Position numbers and translations under genes: made by a program. The notes beneath the pieces were generated by a model. It worked only from the letters and a program-made list of their open reading frames with translations, was not told the origin of the DNA and made no database searches. DNA of 64,000 nt, from NCBI RefSeq assembly GCF_020708045.1, contig NZ_JAJFES010000004.1, forward strand, positions 62,001 through 126,000. The letters run 5' to 3'. Shown here in pieces: positions 9,280 through 18,276 of the stretch; the first letter of the stretch is position 1; each line of letters opens with the position of its first letter. The DNA is from Massilia sp. IC2-278 (lineage in GTDB: Bacteria; Pseudomonadota; Gammaproteobacteria; Burkholderiales; Burkholderiaceae_D).

Positions 9280-10080
9280 ATGATTACCTTCCCCATGTTC
9301 TCCAGCGTCTGGCGCTATCGTGGATTCATCGGCGGTAGCATCAAGCGCGAATTCCAGATCAAGTACCGCAACTCGCTGCTGGGCGCGGCCTGGACCATCC
9401 TCAGCCCGCTGTCGATGATCCTCGTCTACACGATGATCTTTTCCCAGGTGATGGGCACCCGCCTTCCCGGCACTGCAGGCACGTTTGCCTACAGTATCTA
9501 CCTGTGCGCCGGGGTGCTGACCTGGGGGCTGTTTGCCGAGATCACGACCCGCAGCCAGACCGTATTCATCGAAAACGCGAGCCTGATCAAGAAGCTGCAG
9601 TTCCCGCGCCTGTGCCTGCCGGTAATCGTGGTGTTGAACGCGGGCGTCAACTTCGCCATCATCTTCGGCCTGTTCACCGCTTTCCTGGCGCTGTCGTCGA
9701 ACTTCCCCGGCTGGACCTATTTCGCCGTGTTCCCGGTACTGCTGGTGCAGATCGTGTTCTCCATCGGGCTCGGCATGATCCTCGGCGTGCTGAACGTCTT
9801 CTTCCGCGACGTCGGCCAGTTCTTCACCATCCTGCTGCAGTTCTGGTTCTGGTTCACCCCGGTCGTCTATCCGGTCGCCGCGCTGCCGGCCGAAGTGCGC
9901 GCCTGGCTGGCCTGGAACCCGATGGCCGGCGTAATCGGTGCCTACCAGGCGATCCTGGTCCATGGCCAGGCGCCGGACTGGGCCTCCCTGCTGCCGGCAA
10001 CCATTGCCGGCCTGCTGTGCTGCGTAGTGGGCCTGCAGCTGTTCCGCAAACGTGCGGGTGAAATGGTGGACGAACTCTGA
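9280..10080 (+). CDS. Polysaccharide ABC transporter permease (Wzm-like)
   Basis: The 266-residue membrane protein has six predicted hydrophobic segments and the ABC-2 polysaccharide permease signature near its start ('FIGGSIKREFQIKYRNSLLG'). With the next gene it should form the exporter that moves a finished undecaprenyl-linked polysaccharide across the inner membrane. It is the first gene of a four-gene overlapping operon; its stop codon shares one base with the ATPase start (TGATG). The pairing with an ATPase that has a long C-terminal domain points to the Wzm/Wzt O-antigen system more than to a Kps-type capsule system. Confidence 0.88.
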   Translation: MITFPMFSSVWRYRGFIGGSIKREFQIKYRNSLLGAAWTILSPLSMILVYTMIFSQVMGTRLPGTAGTFAYSIYLCAGVLTWGLFAEITTRSQTVFIENASLIKKLQFPRLCLPVIVVLNAGVNFAIIFGLFTAFLALSSNFPGWTYFAVFPVLLVQIVFSIGLGMILGVLNVFFRDVGQFFTILLQFWFWFTPVVYPVAALPAEVRAWLAWNPMAGVIGAYQAILVHGQAPDWASLLPATIAGLLCCVVGLQLFRKRAGEMVDEL

Positions 10081-11300
10081 TGGGCAGCATCCGCGTAAGC
10101 AAACTGGGCAAGGCCTACAAACAATACGATAACCGCTGGAGCCGGCTGGCCGAATGGGTGATTCCCGGCGCCGCGCCGCGCCACCGCCTGAAATGGGTGC
10201 TGCAGGACATCAGCTTCCAGCTCGCTCCGGGCGAGGCGGTCGGTATCATCGGCATGAACGGTGCCGGCAAGAGCACCTTGCTCAAGATGATTACCGGGAC
10301 CTCGCAGCCGACCACCGGCAGCGTGGTCATGACCGGACGCGTCGCCGCGCTGCTCGAGCTCGGCATGGGCTTCCACCCCGACTTTACCGGGCGCCAGAAC
10401 GCCTACATGGCCGGCCAGCTGATCGGCCTCGGGGTCGAGGAAATCACGGCCCTGATGCCGCAGATCGAAGCCTTTGCCGACATCGGCGACTACATCGACC
10501 AGCCGGTGCGCGTGTACTCGTCGGGCATGCAGATGCGGCTGGCCTTCAGCGTCGCCACCGCCAAGCGCCCGGACGTGCTGATCGTCGACGAAGCCCTGTC
10601 GGTCGGCGACGCCTACTTCCAGCACAAGAGCTTCGACCGTATCCGGGAATTCCAGAAACTGGGAACCACGCTGCTGATCGTCAGCCATGATCGCGCTGCA
10701 ATCCAGTCGATCTGCGACCGTGCGATCCTGCTCGACCGCGGCGGGATCGCCAAGCAGGGTTCGCCCGAAGAAGTGATGGACTATTACAACGCCATCATTG
10801 CGGAGCACGAGCATTCGGGCGTCGAGCAGGTCACTACCGCGGAAGGCCGGGTCCAGACCAGTTCGGGCAGCGGCGAGGCCACGGTCACCGATATCATCCT
10901 CGAGGACGAGAACGGCGCGCCGGTCGAAGTGGTGAACGTCGGTGCCGCAGTGAGCTTGCGCATCCGCGTGCGCGTGAACGCGCCGCTGCCGCGCCTGGTG
11001 CTGGGCTACATGATCAAGGACCGGCTCGGCCAGCAGATGTTCGGGACGAACACCCACCACATGGCGGCACCGCTGGAGTCGGTCGGCGCCGGCGAGAACA
11101 TCGAGTACCGCTTCCGCTTCCCGCTGAACCTGGGCCCCGGCAGCTATTCGATCACCACCGCGCTGACCAGCAGCGACACCCACCTGGCCGACAACTACGA
11201 ATGGCGTGACCTGGCTTTCCTCTTCATCGTCATGAACATGAACCGCAAGACCTTCGTCGGCTCCAGCTGGCTCGAACCAACCGTTGAGATCGTCAGATGA
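10080..11300 (+). CDS. Polysaccharide ABC transporter ATPase with C-terminal carbohydrate-binding domain (Wzt-like)
   Basis: The 406-residue protein has a nucleotide-binding domain (about residues 1-240) with Walker A 'GMNGAGKSTLLKMI', signature 'YSSGMQMRLAFSVA', Walker B 'DVLIVDEALSVGD' and a switch His in 'LIVSHDRAAI'. It is followed by a separate beta-sandwich domain (about 265-406) as in Wzt proteins that recognise a capped non-reducing end of the glycan. That makes the next gene, a methyltransferase, the natural source of the cap. Start and stop overlap both neighbours (1 base upstream, 4 bases ATGA downstream), so translation is probably coupled. Confidence 0.9.
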   Translation: MGSIRVSKLGKAYKQYDNRWSRLAEWVIPGAAPRHRLKWVLQDISFQLAPGEAVGIIGMNGAGKSTLLKMITGTSQPTTGSVVMTGRVAALLELGMGFHPDFTGRQNAYMAGQLIGLGVEEITALMPQIEAFADIGDYIDQPVRVYSSGMQMRLAFSVATAKRPDVLIVDEALSVGDAYFQHKSFDRIREFQKLGTTLLIVSHDRAAIQSICDRAILLDRGGIAKQGSPEEVMDYYNAIIAEHEHSGVEQVTTAEGRVQTSSGSGEATVTDIILEDENGAPVEVVNVGAAVSLRIRVRVNAPLPRLVLGYMIKDRLGQQMFGTNTHHMAAPLESVGAGENIEYRFRFPLNLGPGSYSITTALTSSDTHLADNYEWRDLAFLFIVMNMNRKTFVGSSWLEPTVEIVR

Positions 11301-13078
11301 GCAATTTTTACCGTGCTTTCGAGGACCGCCACCGCGGCTCCCGCGAGTTGATCAAGTCACGTCTGGCCGTCTATCACCCCTTCCTGGCGCCGCTGCCCGC
11401 AGTGGGCCGGCCCACCGCCATCGACCTCGGCTGTGGCCGCGGCGAATGGCTGGAGCTGCTCGGCGAGCTGGGCTTCGCGGCCCGCGGCATCGATCTCGAC
11501 GAAGGCATGCTGGCGGCCTGCCGCGAGCGCGGCCTCGATGTGTCCACCGCGGACGCCCTGTCCTCGCTGCGCACGCTACCCGACGCCAGCGTGACGCTGG
11601 TGTCGGCCTTCCACCTGGTCGAACACATCCCGTTCGACGACGTGCAGGAACTCATCGCCCAGGCGCTGCGCGTCCTCCAGCCCGGCGGCCTCCTGATCCT
11701 GGAAACGCCGAACCCGGAAAACCTGGTGGTCGGCAGCACCAACTTCTATACCGACCCCTCGCACCTGCGCCCGGTACCGCCGCTGCTGCTCGACTTTGCC
11801 GTGGAATTCACCGGCTTCGCGCGCCACAAGGTGGTGCGCCTGCAGGAACCGGCGGCGCTGCTCGACGCCTCCGAAGTCGAACTGATCAATGTGCTCAACG
11901 GGGTCAGCCCCGACTACAGCGTCATCGGCCAGAAAGCCGCTGATGCCGCGGTCCTGGGCGCCTTCGATGCCGCGTTTGCCGCACCCTTCGGACTCGAACT
12001 GGGCGACCTGGCACAGCGCTACGAGGAGACCCTGCGGGCACGCGAAGCCGCCGCCGCCGCCGCGCTGGCGAAGCTGGAAGAACGCGTTGCCGCCGCCGAG
12101 CAGGGACCAGCGCAGCTGTTCCAGCGCGCGCTTGACACCATCGGCGAAGCCCAGGCCGCCACTCGTGTCTCCCACGAGGAACTGATGGCCAGTCACGAAC
12201 GCGAGCGCGCCCAGCGCGAGCTGGCCCAGGGCCACGCCGCGGCCGCAGCCCGGCTCGATGCGCAACTGCAGCAGATGCATGATGCGAAAGTCGAGGCCGA
12301 GGCCCGTGCCGAACAGGCCCGCAACGCCGAGGCCGAGGCCAGGGACCGTGCCGAACAGGCCCGCACCGCCGAGGCCAATGCCGAGGCCCGCGCCGAACAG
12401 GCCCGCACCGCCGAGGCCGAGGCCGAGGCGCGCGCCGAACAGGCGCGCTTGGCCAAAGCCGAGGCCGAGGTGCGCGCAGCCCAGGCCGAGGCGCTTGCCG
12501 ACCGGGTGGCCGAGGAAATGCGCGCCGCCCGCTCCGAGGCCGAAGCGCGCGCCGTGCAGGCCGACGCCCAGTCGCGCTTCGAGCAGGCGCAGGCGGCCCA
12601 TGCCGACGCCGAAGCCCAGCTGCAGCAGATGCGGCACCAGCTCGAGGCGATGACCAGTCGCGCGAGCGCGGCCGAGCAGACTGTGATGGCGCTCTACGCC
12701 AGCACCTCGTGGCGCATTTCGGCGCCGCTGCGCGGCATCAAGCGCCTCGGGCGCGGGCTGCCGCAAACGCCGCAATCCCTGCGCGGAAAAAGCAAGGGCA
12801 TCGCCAGGAAACTGCTCCAGTGGAGCATCCGCAAGGTCCTGAAGCATCGCCGCCTGACCGAATTCGCGCTTGGCATGCTGGCGCGCCATCCTGCCCTGAA
12901 GGCGCGCCTGCGCCGCGTGGCGACGGCGCAGTCGTTCGCTCCTGTGCCCGAAGCATCCCCCATCCCTATCGTTACGTCCGCTACGCCGATGATCGACCCG
13001 AACCAGCCCCACCTCACCGTGCGCGCCGCGCGCCTGCTGTCCGACATGCAGAAAGCGTCTTCCGAGAGGGGCCGTTGA
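11297..13078 (+). CDS. SAM-dependent methyltransferase with long coiled coil (probable O-chain terminator/length ruler)
   Basis: The 593-residue protein has three parts. Residues about 20-220 are a class I methyltransferase with SAM motif 'AIDLGCGRGEWLELLG' (residues 42-57) and acidic loop 'GIDLDEGML'. Residues about 245-450 are a continuous coiled coil; within it residues 337-406 are five 14-residue units on the pattern RAEQARTAEAEAEA, exactly two heptads each. The C-terminus (about 465-560) is basic and helical and starts with 'STSWRISAPLRGIKRL', a segment shared by many polysaccharide-cluster enzymes. The layout recalls E. coli WbdD, where a capping enzyme is joined to a coiled-coil ruler, but no kinase domain is visible. 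The likely role is methylating the growing chain end and setting chain length; this is inference. Confidence 0.75.
   Translation: MSNFYRAFEDRHRGSRELIKSRLAVYHPFLAPLPAVGRPTAIDLGCGRGEWLELLGELGFAARGIDLDEGMLAACRERGLDVSTADALSSLRTLPDASVTLVSAFHLVEHIPFDDVQELIAQALRVLQPGGLLILETPNPENLVVGSTNFYTDPSHLRPVPPLLLDFAVEFTGFARHKVVRLQEPAALLDASEVELINVLNGVSPDYSVIGQKAADAAVLGAFDAAFAAPFGLELGDLAQRYEETLRAREAAAAAALAKLEERVAAAEQGPAQLFQRALDTIGEAQAATRVSHEELMASHERERAQRELAQGHAAAAARLDAQLQQMHDAKVEAEARAEQARNAEAEARDRAEQARTAEANAEARAEQARTAEAEAEARAEQARLAKAEAEVRAAQAEALADRVAEEMRAARSEAEARAVQADAQSRFEQAQAAHADAEAQLQQMRHQLEAMTSRASAAEQTVMALYASTSWRISAPLRGIKRLGRGLPQTPQSLRGKSKGIARKLLQWSIRKVLKHRRLTEFALGMLARHPALKARLRRVATAQSFAPVPEASPIPIVTSATPMIDPNQPHLTVRAARLLSDMQKASSERGR
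12305..12514 (+). repeat. Five 42-bp tandem repeats encoding 14-residue coiled-coil units
   Basis: Aligned on RAEQAR, the coding sequence repeats with an exact 42-base period five times, the last unit being divergent. Copy number could change by slippage in steps of two heptads, altering coiled-coil length without breaking the frame. Confidence 0.8.
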
Positions 13079-16000
13079 TGCGCATCGCAATCGACATGCA
13101 GGGCGCGCAGGCCAGCAATGCCCAGCGCGGAATCGGCCGCTATACGCTCTCCCTGACACTGGCGCTGGCGCGCGCACGCGGCGAACACGAACTGATCCTG
13201 GTGCTCAACGGCGCCCTGCCGGAAACGATCGAACCGATCCGCGCCGCCTTCGACGGCCTGCTGCCGGCGGATGCGATCCGCGTCTGGGACTGCCCCGGCC
13301 CGGTCGCCGCCGCCGATCCGGGCAACGACTGGCGCCGTCGCGGCGCCGAACTGCTGCGTGAAGCCTTCATCGCCAGCCTCGAGCCGGACGTCGTGCTGGT
13401 CTCGAGCCTGTTCGAGGGCTTGGGCGACAACGCCGTCACCAGCGTCGGCACGCTCGGCGCCGTGCCGACGGCGGTGGTGCTCTACGACCTGATTCCGCTG
13501 ATCCGGCGCCAGCCCTACCTCGAGAATCCGGTGGTCGAAAACTGGTACGAGAACAAGATCGGCCACTTGCGCCGCGCCGCGCTGCTGCTGGCCATTTCCG
13601 ACTCCTCACGGCGCGAAGGCATCGAGCACCTGGGCTTCCCGCCGGAGGCATGCGTGTCGATCTCGACCGCCGCCGATGACCACTTCAAGCCCGAAACCAT
13701 TGGCCCGGAGCGCGCCGCCGTCCTGCGCGAACGCTACGGCATCACGGGTCCGTTCGTGATGTACACCGGCGGCATCGACCACCGCAAGAATATCGAAGGC
13801 CTGATCCGCGCTTTCGCGTTGCTGCCCGACCACCTGCGCGCCAGCCACCAGTTGGCGATCGTCTGCTCGGCGCAGCCCGACGCCCGCAGCGCCCTGACCA
13901 GGCTGGCGCGCCAGCAGGGCCTGGCGCCCGACCGCCTGGTCCTGACCGGCTACGTGCCGGAAGACGATCTGCTGGCGCTCTACAACCTGTGCGACCTGTT
14001 CGTATTCCCGTCCCACCATGAGGGCTTCGGCCTGCCGGCACTGGAGGCCATGTCGTGCGGCCGCGCCGTGATCGCCTCCGGCACCTCGAGCCTGCCGGAA
14101 GTAATCGGCCGCCTCGACGCGCTGTTCGATCCGTCCAGCGACGCCGCGATTGCCGCCAAAATCGAGCAGGTGCTGGGCGACCCGGACCTACGCGCCGACC
14201 TCGAACGCCATGGCCTGGAGCAAGCCCGGCGCTTCTCGTGGGACGCCAGCGCCCAGCGTGCGTTGCGCGCGCTGGAAGCCTGGCACGCCGCGCAGCCGCA
14301 GCCGCAGGCGCCGGCGGCGCCGGCACGCCGCCCGCGCATGGCCTATGTGTCGCCGCTGCCGCCTGCGCGCAGCGGCATCAGCGACTACAGCGCCGAATTG
14401 CTGCCACAGCTGGCGCGCCATTACGACATCGACGTCGTGCTCGCGCAGGAAGGCGTGGCCACGCCATGGGTACGCGCCAACTGCGGCGTGCGCAGCATCG
14501 AGTGGTTCCGCCGGCATGCGCGTGACTACGAGCGCGTGGTCTACCACTTCGGCAATTCCGAGTTCCACCAGCACATGTTCGGCCTGCTGGCCGAAGTACC
14601 GGGGGTCGTGGTGCTGCACGACTTCTTCCTGTCCGGCGTCGCCGCGCATATGGAAGTCACCGGCTACCAGCCCGGCTACTGGGCCCGCGTCCTGTACGAG
14701 GGCCACGGCTACGCGGCGCTGGCGCACCGCTTCCATGCCGCCGACACCGCCGACGTGGTATGGGGCTACCCCTGCAACGCCGGCGTGCTGCGCAACGCAC
14801 TCGGCATGATCGTCCATTCGGAGAATTCGCGGCGCCTGGCCCGCCAGTGGTACGGTCCCGATGCAGCCCGCGGCTGGGCAGTGGTGCCGCACCTGCGGGT
14901 GCCCGAGCCGGCTGCCGACCGTGCCGGCGCGCGCCGCACGCTCGGCCTGCGCGACGACGACTTCGTGGTCTGCAGCTTCGGCCTGCTGGGGCCGAGCAAG
15001 CTCAACGACCGCCTGCTGTCGTCCTGGCTGGCCTCGCCCCTCGCGCAGGACAAGCGCTGCGTGCTGGTGTTCGTCGGCGAGAACCAGGCCGGCGCCTTCG
15101 GGCAGGACCTGGTGGCCGCGATCCGCCGCAGCGGACTGGAAAAACGCATCCGCATCACCGGTTGGGCCGATACCGCCACCTTCCGCCAGTACCTGGCGGC
15201 TGCCGACGCCGGCGTCCAGCTGCGCACGCGTTCGCGCGGCGAGACCTCCGGCACGGTGCTCGACTGCATGAACTATGCGCTGCCGACGATCGTCAACGCC
15301 AACGGCAGCATGGCCGACCTGCGCGACGACGGCGTCTGGAAGCTTGCCGACGACTTTTCCGACAGCGACCTGGCCACGGCGCTGGAAACCCTGTGGCGCG
15401 ATCCGCAGCGCCGCCGCGCACTGGGCGACCAGGCACGCCGCATCATCCTTGACGACCACGCGCCGTTCGTGTGCGCTGACCTGTACAGGCAGGCAATTGA
15501 AACGGCCTACCGCAAGGCCGCCAGCGGCCTGCCTGCGCTGTCGGCCGCCGTCGGGCGCCTCGACGGCGCGCCGCAGCAGGACCAGCCCTGGGCCGACCTG
15601 GCCGAGGCCTGTGCGCTGTCGGTGCCCGCACCGTTGCCGCGCCGCCAGCTGCTGCTCGACATCTCCGAGCTGGTCCAGCGCGACGCCCGCAGCGGCATCC
15701 AGCGCGTCGTGCGCAGCGTGCTGCGCGAACTGCTCGACCATCCGCCGCCCGGCTACATGGTGGAACCGGTATATGCGACGCCCGACCAGGGCTACCGCTA
15801 CGCGCGCAAGTACACGCTGCGCCTGCTCGACTGCCCCGATTCGCTGTACCCCGACGAGCCGGTCGAGTACCACGGCGGCGACATGTTCCTCGGCCTCGAC
15901 CTGCAGCCGCACGTGGTGGCGGCGCAACAGGCCTTCTACCGCCACCTGCGCCGCATCGGCGTGGCCGTGCACTTCGTGGTCTACGACCTGCTGCCGGTGA

Positions 16001-16803
16001 CCCTGCCGCAGGCGTTTTCGCCCGGCGCCGCGGACCACCACAACGAATGGCTGCGCGTGGTCACCGAAGGCGACGGCGCCGTCTGCATTTCGGAAGCCGT
16101 GGCCGACGAGCTGCGCCAGTGGCTGGTCACGCACGGCAAGCCGCGCGCGCGGCCGTTCCGGATCGCCTCCTTCCACCTTGGCGCCGACATCGTTTCCTCG
16201 GCGCCGTCCACCGGCATGCCGCCCGACGGCGCCGCGGTGCTGGCCCAGCTGGGGCAGCGCCCGACTTTCCTGATGGTCGGCACCCTGGAGCCGCGCAAGG
16301 GCCATGCCCAGGCGCTGGCGGCCTTCGAGCAATTGTGGGACGGCGGCGCCGATGCGAACCTGGTCATCGTCGGCAAGCAGGGCTGGATGGTCGAGGCGCT
16401 GGTGGAACGCATGACCCGCCACCCGGAGCTGAACCGGCGCCTGTTCTGGCTGGACGGGATCAGCGACGAGTTCCTGGAACGGGTGTATGCGGCCAGCGCC
16501 TGCCTGATCGCGGCCAGCTACGGCGAAGGCTTCGGCCTGCCGCTGATCGAAGCGGCCCAGCACCAGCTGCCGATCGTGGCGCGCGACATTCCGGTGTTCC
16601 GCGAGGTGGCGGGAAGCCATGCGCATTACTTCGAGGGGGAGCAGCCGGCCGCACTGGCGGCCAGCCTGGAGGAATGGCTGGCACTGCACGCAGCCGGCAA
16701 GGCCGTGCGTTCGGATGCGATGCCATGGCTGAGCTGGCGCGAAAGCACGCGCCAGCTGATGGCGGCATTGGACCTGCCCTTGCCGGGCCAGCCGGGCGCC
16801 TGA
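13078..16803 (+). CDS. Three-module glycosyltransferase (GT4-type fusions)
   Basis: I take the ATG at 13078, overlapping the methyltransferase stop (TGATG), giving 1241 residues. Three GT-B/GT4-like modules follow each other. Module 1 begins 'MRIAIDMQGAQASNAQRGIG' and ends with 'FVFPSHHEGFGLPALEAMSC' (around residues 300-320). Module 2 begins near residue 421 ('MAYVSPLPPARSGISDYSAE') but has a less typical donor site ('QLRTRSRGETSGTVLDCMNY'). Module 3 begins near 857 ('LLLDISELVQRDARSGIQR') and has 'GTLEPRKGHAQALAAF' and 'IAASYGEGFGLPLIEAA' with the EX7E-type glutamates. Such multi-domain enzymes build a repeat unit or whole backbone. It is the last gene of the ABC-export operon. The sugars are unknown. 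Confidence 0.85.
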   Translation: MRIAIDMQGAQASNAQRGIGRYTLSLTLALARARGEHELILVLNGALPETIEPIRAAFDGLLPADAIRVWDCPGPVAAADPGNDWRRRGAELLREAFIASLEPDVVLVSSLFEGLGDNAVTSVGTLGAVPTAVVLYDLIPLIRRQPYLENPVVENWYENKIGHLRRAALLLAISDSSRREGIEHLGFPPEACVSISTAADDHFKPETIGPERAAVLRERYGITGPFVMYTGGIDHRKNIEGLIRAFALLPDHLRASHQLAIVCSAQPDARSALTRLARQQGLAPDRLVLTGYVPEDDLLALYNLCDLFVFPSHHEGFGLPALEAMSCGRAVIASGTSSLPEVIGRLDALFDPSSDAAIAAKIEQVLGDPDLRADLERHGLEQARRFSWDASAQRALRALEAWHAAQPQPQAPAAPARRPRMAYVSPLPPARSGISDYSAELLPQLARHYDIDVVLAQEGVATPWVRANCGVRSIEWFRRHARDYERVVYHFGNSEFHQHMFGLLAEVPGVVVLHDFFLSGVAAHMEVTGYQPGYWARVLYEGHGYAALAHRFHAADTADVVWGYPCNAGVLRNALGMIVHSENSRRLARQWYGPDAARGWAVVPHLRVPEPAADRAGARRTLGLRDDDFVVCSFGLLGPSKLNDRLLSSWLASPLAQDKRCVLVFVGENQAGAFGQDLVAAIRRSGLEKRIRITGWADTATFRQYLAAADAGVQLRTRSRGETSGTVLDCMNYALPTIVNANGSMADLRDDGVWKLADDFSDSDLATALETLWRDPQRRRALGDQARRIILDDHAPFVCADLYRQAIETAYRKAASGLPALSAAVGRLDGAPQQDQPWADLAEACALSVPAPLPRRQLLLDISELVQRDARSGIQRVVRSVLRELLDHPPPGYMVEPVYATPDQGYRYARKYTLRLLDCPDSLYPDEPVEYHGGDMFLGLDLQPHVVAAQQAFYRHLRRIGVAVHFVVYDLLPVTLPQAFSPGAADHHNEWLRVVTEGDGAVCISEAVADELRQWLVTHGKPRARPFRIASFHLGADIVSSAPSTGMPPDGAAVLAQLGQRPTFLMVGTLEPRKGHAQALAAFEQLWDGGADANLVIVGKQGWMVEALVERMTRHPELNRRLFWLDGISDEFLERVYAASACLIAASYGEGFGLPLIEAAQHQLPIVARDIPVFREVAGSHAHYFEGEQPAALAASLEEWLALHAAGKAVRSDAMPWLSWRESTRQLMAALDLPLPGQPGA

Positions 16804-16812
16804 ACGGCGCTT

Positions 16813-16840
16813 GCTGCCGGCGGCTTGCGCCGCCGGCAGC
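16813..16840. terminator. Strong hairpin between convergent operons
   Basis: A perfect 12-base-pair stem (GCTGCCGGCGGC / GCCGCCGGCAGC) with a TTGC loop lies ten bases past the three-module glycosyltransferase. It faces the end of the UbiA-type gene. No long T run follows on either strand, so it may act as a bidirectional or rho-assisted terminator. Confidence 0.5.
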
Positions 16841-16868
16841 GTTCATTGCGACGCTGCCGGCGCGCCGC

Positions 16869-17750
16869 TCACGCGACAGGCCAGAGCGCCCAGCCGCATA
16901 CTCCCAGCCAGGCGAGGACGGTCGCCACCAGTTGCCAGTCGGCGAACATGACGTCGGTCGGCGATTCGCCGCCGTCGAGCTGTTCGACGACATACCAGTA
17001 GCGGAACAGACCGAACAGTACCAGCGGCACCGTCATTACCATTTCCGGCTTGCTCGACATGACGAACAGGCTGTAGAACACCAGCGCCCCGGTCGCCGAC
17101 ATCTCGGCGTAGCGGTCGACGAGTCCCACCGAATACTTCTGGAGCACGGCGCGCCCCTCGTCGCCGCTGTGGCTGAGCTCCTGGCGGCGCTTGACGGCCG
17201 CCAGGTACAGCGCCAGGCACAGGGTGGTGACGAACATCCACGACGACACCGGCACGTTCAGCGCAGTCGCCCCCGCATATACGCGCAGTACGAAGCCGAT
17301 CGCGATGGTGAAGATATCGACCACCGGCTCGTGCTTGAGCACGAAGGTATAGGCCAGGTTCAGGGCCAGGTAGCCGACGATCACCAGCATCGTGGCCGGC
17401 ATGACGAACCAGCCCCAGACCAGCGCACCATAGAGGAGCGCGAGCATCAGGCCTGCCGCCCCCATCGAGACCGTGCCGGCCGCCAGCGGCCGCGAGCGCG
17501 ACTTGGTCGGATGGCGGCGGTCGCGCTCGACGTCGTGCATGTCGTTGACGATGTAGGTCGCCGACGAGGCGATGCAGAACAGCAGCACCGCGGTCAGCGC
17601 GCGGCTTACCGATTCGGCACGCATGAATTCGCTGGTGAAGATCAGCGGCGCCAGGACGAAGGCATTCTTGATCCATTGCCGGGGCCGGATCAACTTGACC
17701 AGTCCCAGCAGTTGGCCGGAAAGGGTACGGGGAGGGACAGGATCACGCAT
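16869..17750 (-). CDS. UbiA-family prenyltransferase, decaprenyl-phosphate phosphoribosyltransferase-like
   Basis: The 293-residue protein has eight to nine membrane segments and the two UbiA aspartate motifs: 'YIVNDMHDVERDRRHPTKSR' near residue 75 and 'DIFTIAIGFVLRVYAG' near 160. The first, with the downstream 'RPLAAG', is the pattern of 5-phosphoribose-1-diphosphate:decaprenyl-phosphate phosphoribosyltransferases (mycobacterial Rv3806c and Azorhizobium NoeC types). These attach ribose-5-phosphate to polyprenyl phosphate. The start is the ATG at 17750 ('MRDPVPPRTLSGQL'). It follows a PAP2-type phosphatase gene by 76 bases; together they could make polyprenyl-phosphoribose. Closely related UbiA enzymes make ubiquinone or haem precursors, but the context argues against those. 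Confidence 0.75.
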   Translation of the reverse strand: MRDPVPPRTLSGQLLGLVKLIRPRQWIKNAFVLAPLIFTSEFMRAESVSRALTAVLLFCIASSATYIVNDMHDVERDRRHPTKSRSRPLAAGTVSMGAAGLMLALLYGALVWGWFVMPATMLVIVGYLALNLAYTFVLKHEPVVDIFTIAIGFVLRVYAGATALNVPVSSWMFVTTLCLALYLAAVKRRQELSHSGDEGRAVLQKYSVGLVDRYAEMSATGALVFYSLFVMSSKPEMVMTVPLVLFGLFRYWYVVEQLDGGESPTDVMFADWQLVATVLAWLGVCGWALWPVA

Positions 17751-17826
17751 GTTCTGGAAAAACCTTTTTGTGCGAACGAATAAATAGATAGGCTGGAATG
17801 CAGACAGGCCGCAAGCGCCGCGCGCC

Positions 17827-18276
17827 TCAGTGCGGCAGCAGCGCCGCGAGCGCGTGCACGCCGGCGGCCACCGCGATGCCGACCACGACGCCGGCCAGGA
17901 TCTCGGTGCGCGTATGGCCCATGCGCTCGCGCAGCGGCTGGTAGCCGGGAAGCTGCGCGGCCAGGCGGTTGATGGCGGCGGCATGGCGGCCGACTTGGCG
18001 GCGCAGGCTGTTTGCGTCGAGCATGACGATGAAGGCAAGCGTCAGCGCCACCCCGAATGCCGGGTGGCCGATGCCTTCCTTGATGGCGATCAGCGCCGCC
18101 ATGCTGCTGACGATGGCGCTGTGGTTGCTCGGCAGGCCGCCGTAGCCGATCAGGCCGAACGCCGGCTTGCCGGCCTTGACGCTGTTCACCACGAATTTCA
18201 GGACGCCTGCCACCAGCCAGGCCGCGAACGGCGTCACCGCATACGAGATATCGCTCGGATCGAAGCTGATGATCAT
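17827..18276 (-). CDS. Divergent PAP2-family membrane phosphatase (DUF212)
   Basis: The 149-residue membrane protein carries the short phosphatidic-acid-phosphatase-like motifs 'GGLPSNHSAIVSSMAA' (residue about 47) and 'HTRTEILAGVVVG' (about 122), with four hydrophobic segments. In actinobacteria a PAP2 protein next to the phosphoribosyltransferase removes the 5-phosphate from decaprenylphosphoryl-5-phosphoribose; the same role fits here. Its ATG overlaps the stop of the upstream GT4 gene by four bases (ATGA), so the pair is coupled. The family assignment is good; the substrate is inferred from context. Confidence 0.75.
   Translation of the reverse strand: MIISFDPSDISYAVTPFAAWLVAGVLKFVVNSVKAGKPAFGLIGYGGLPSNHSAIVSSMAALIAIKEGIGHPAFGVALTLAFIVMLDANSLRRQVGRHAAAINRLAAQLPGYQPLRERMGHTRTEILAGVVVGIAVAAGVHALAALLPH

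Noticed and set aside
9331..9339. GGCGGTAGC, the ops element core for RfaH
   Set aside because: It lies within the permease coding sequence and encodes the conserved Gly-Gly-Ser of the family; no JUMPstart sequence is in the leader.
12284..12514. Possible CRISPR or minisatellite
   Set aside because: The repeats are contiguous, in frame and explained by the coiled coil; there are no spacers. No CRISPR array was seen anywhere in the window.
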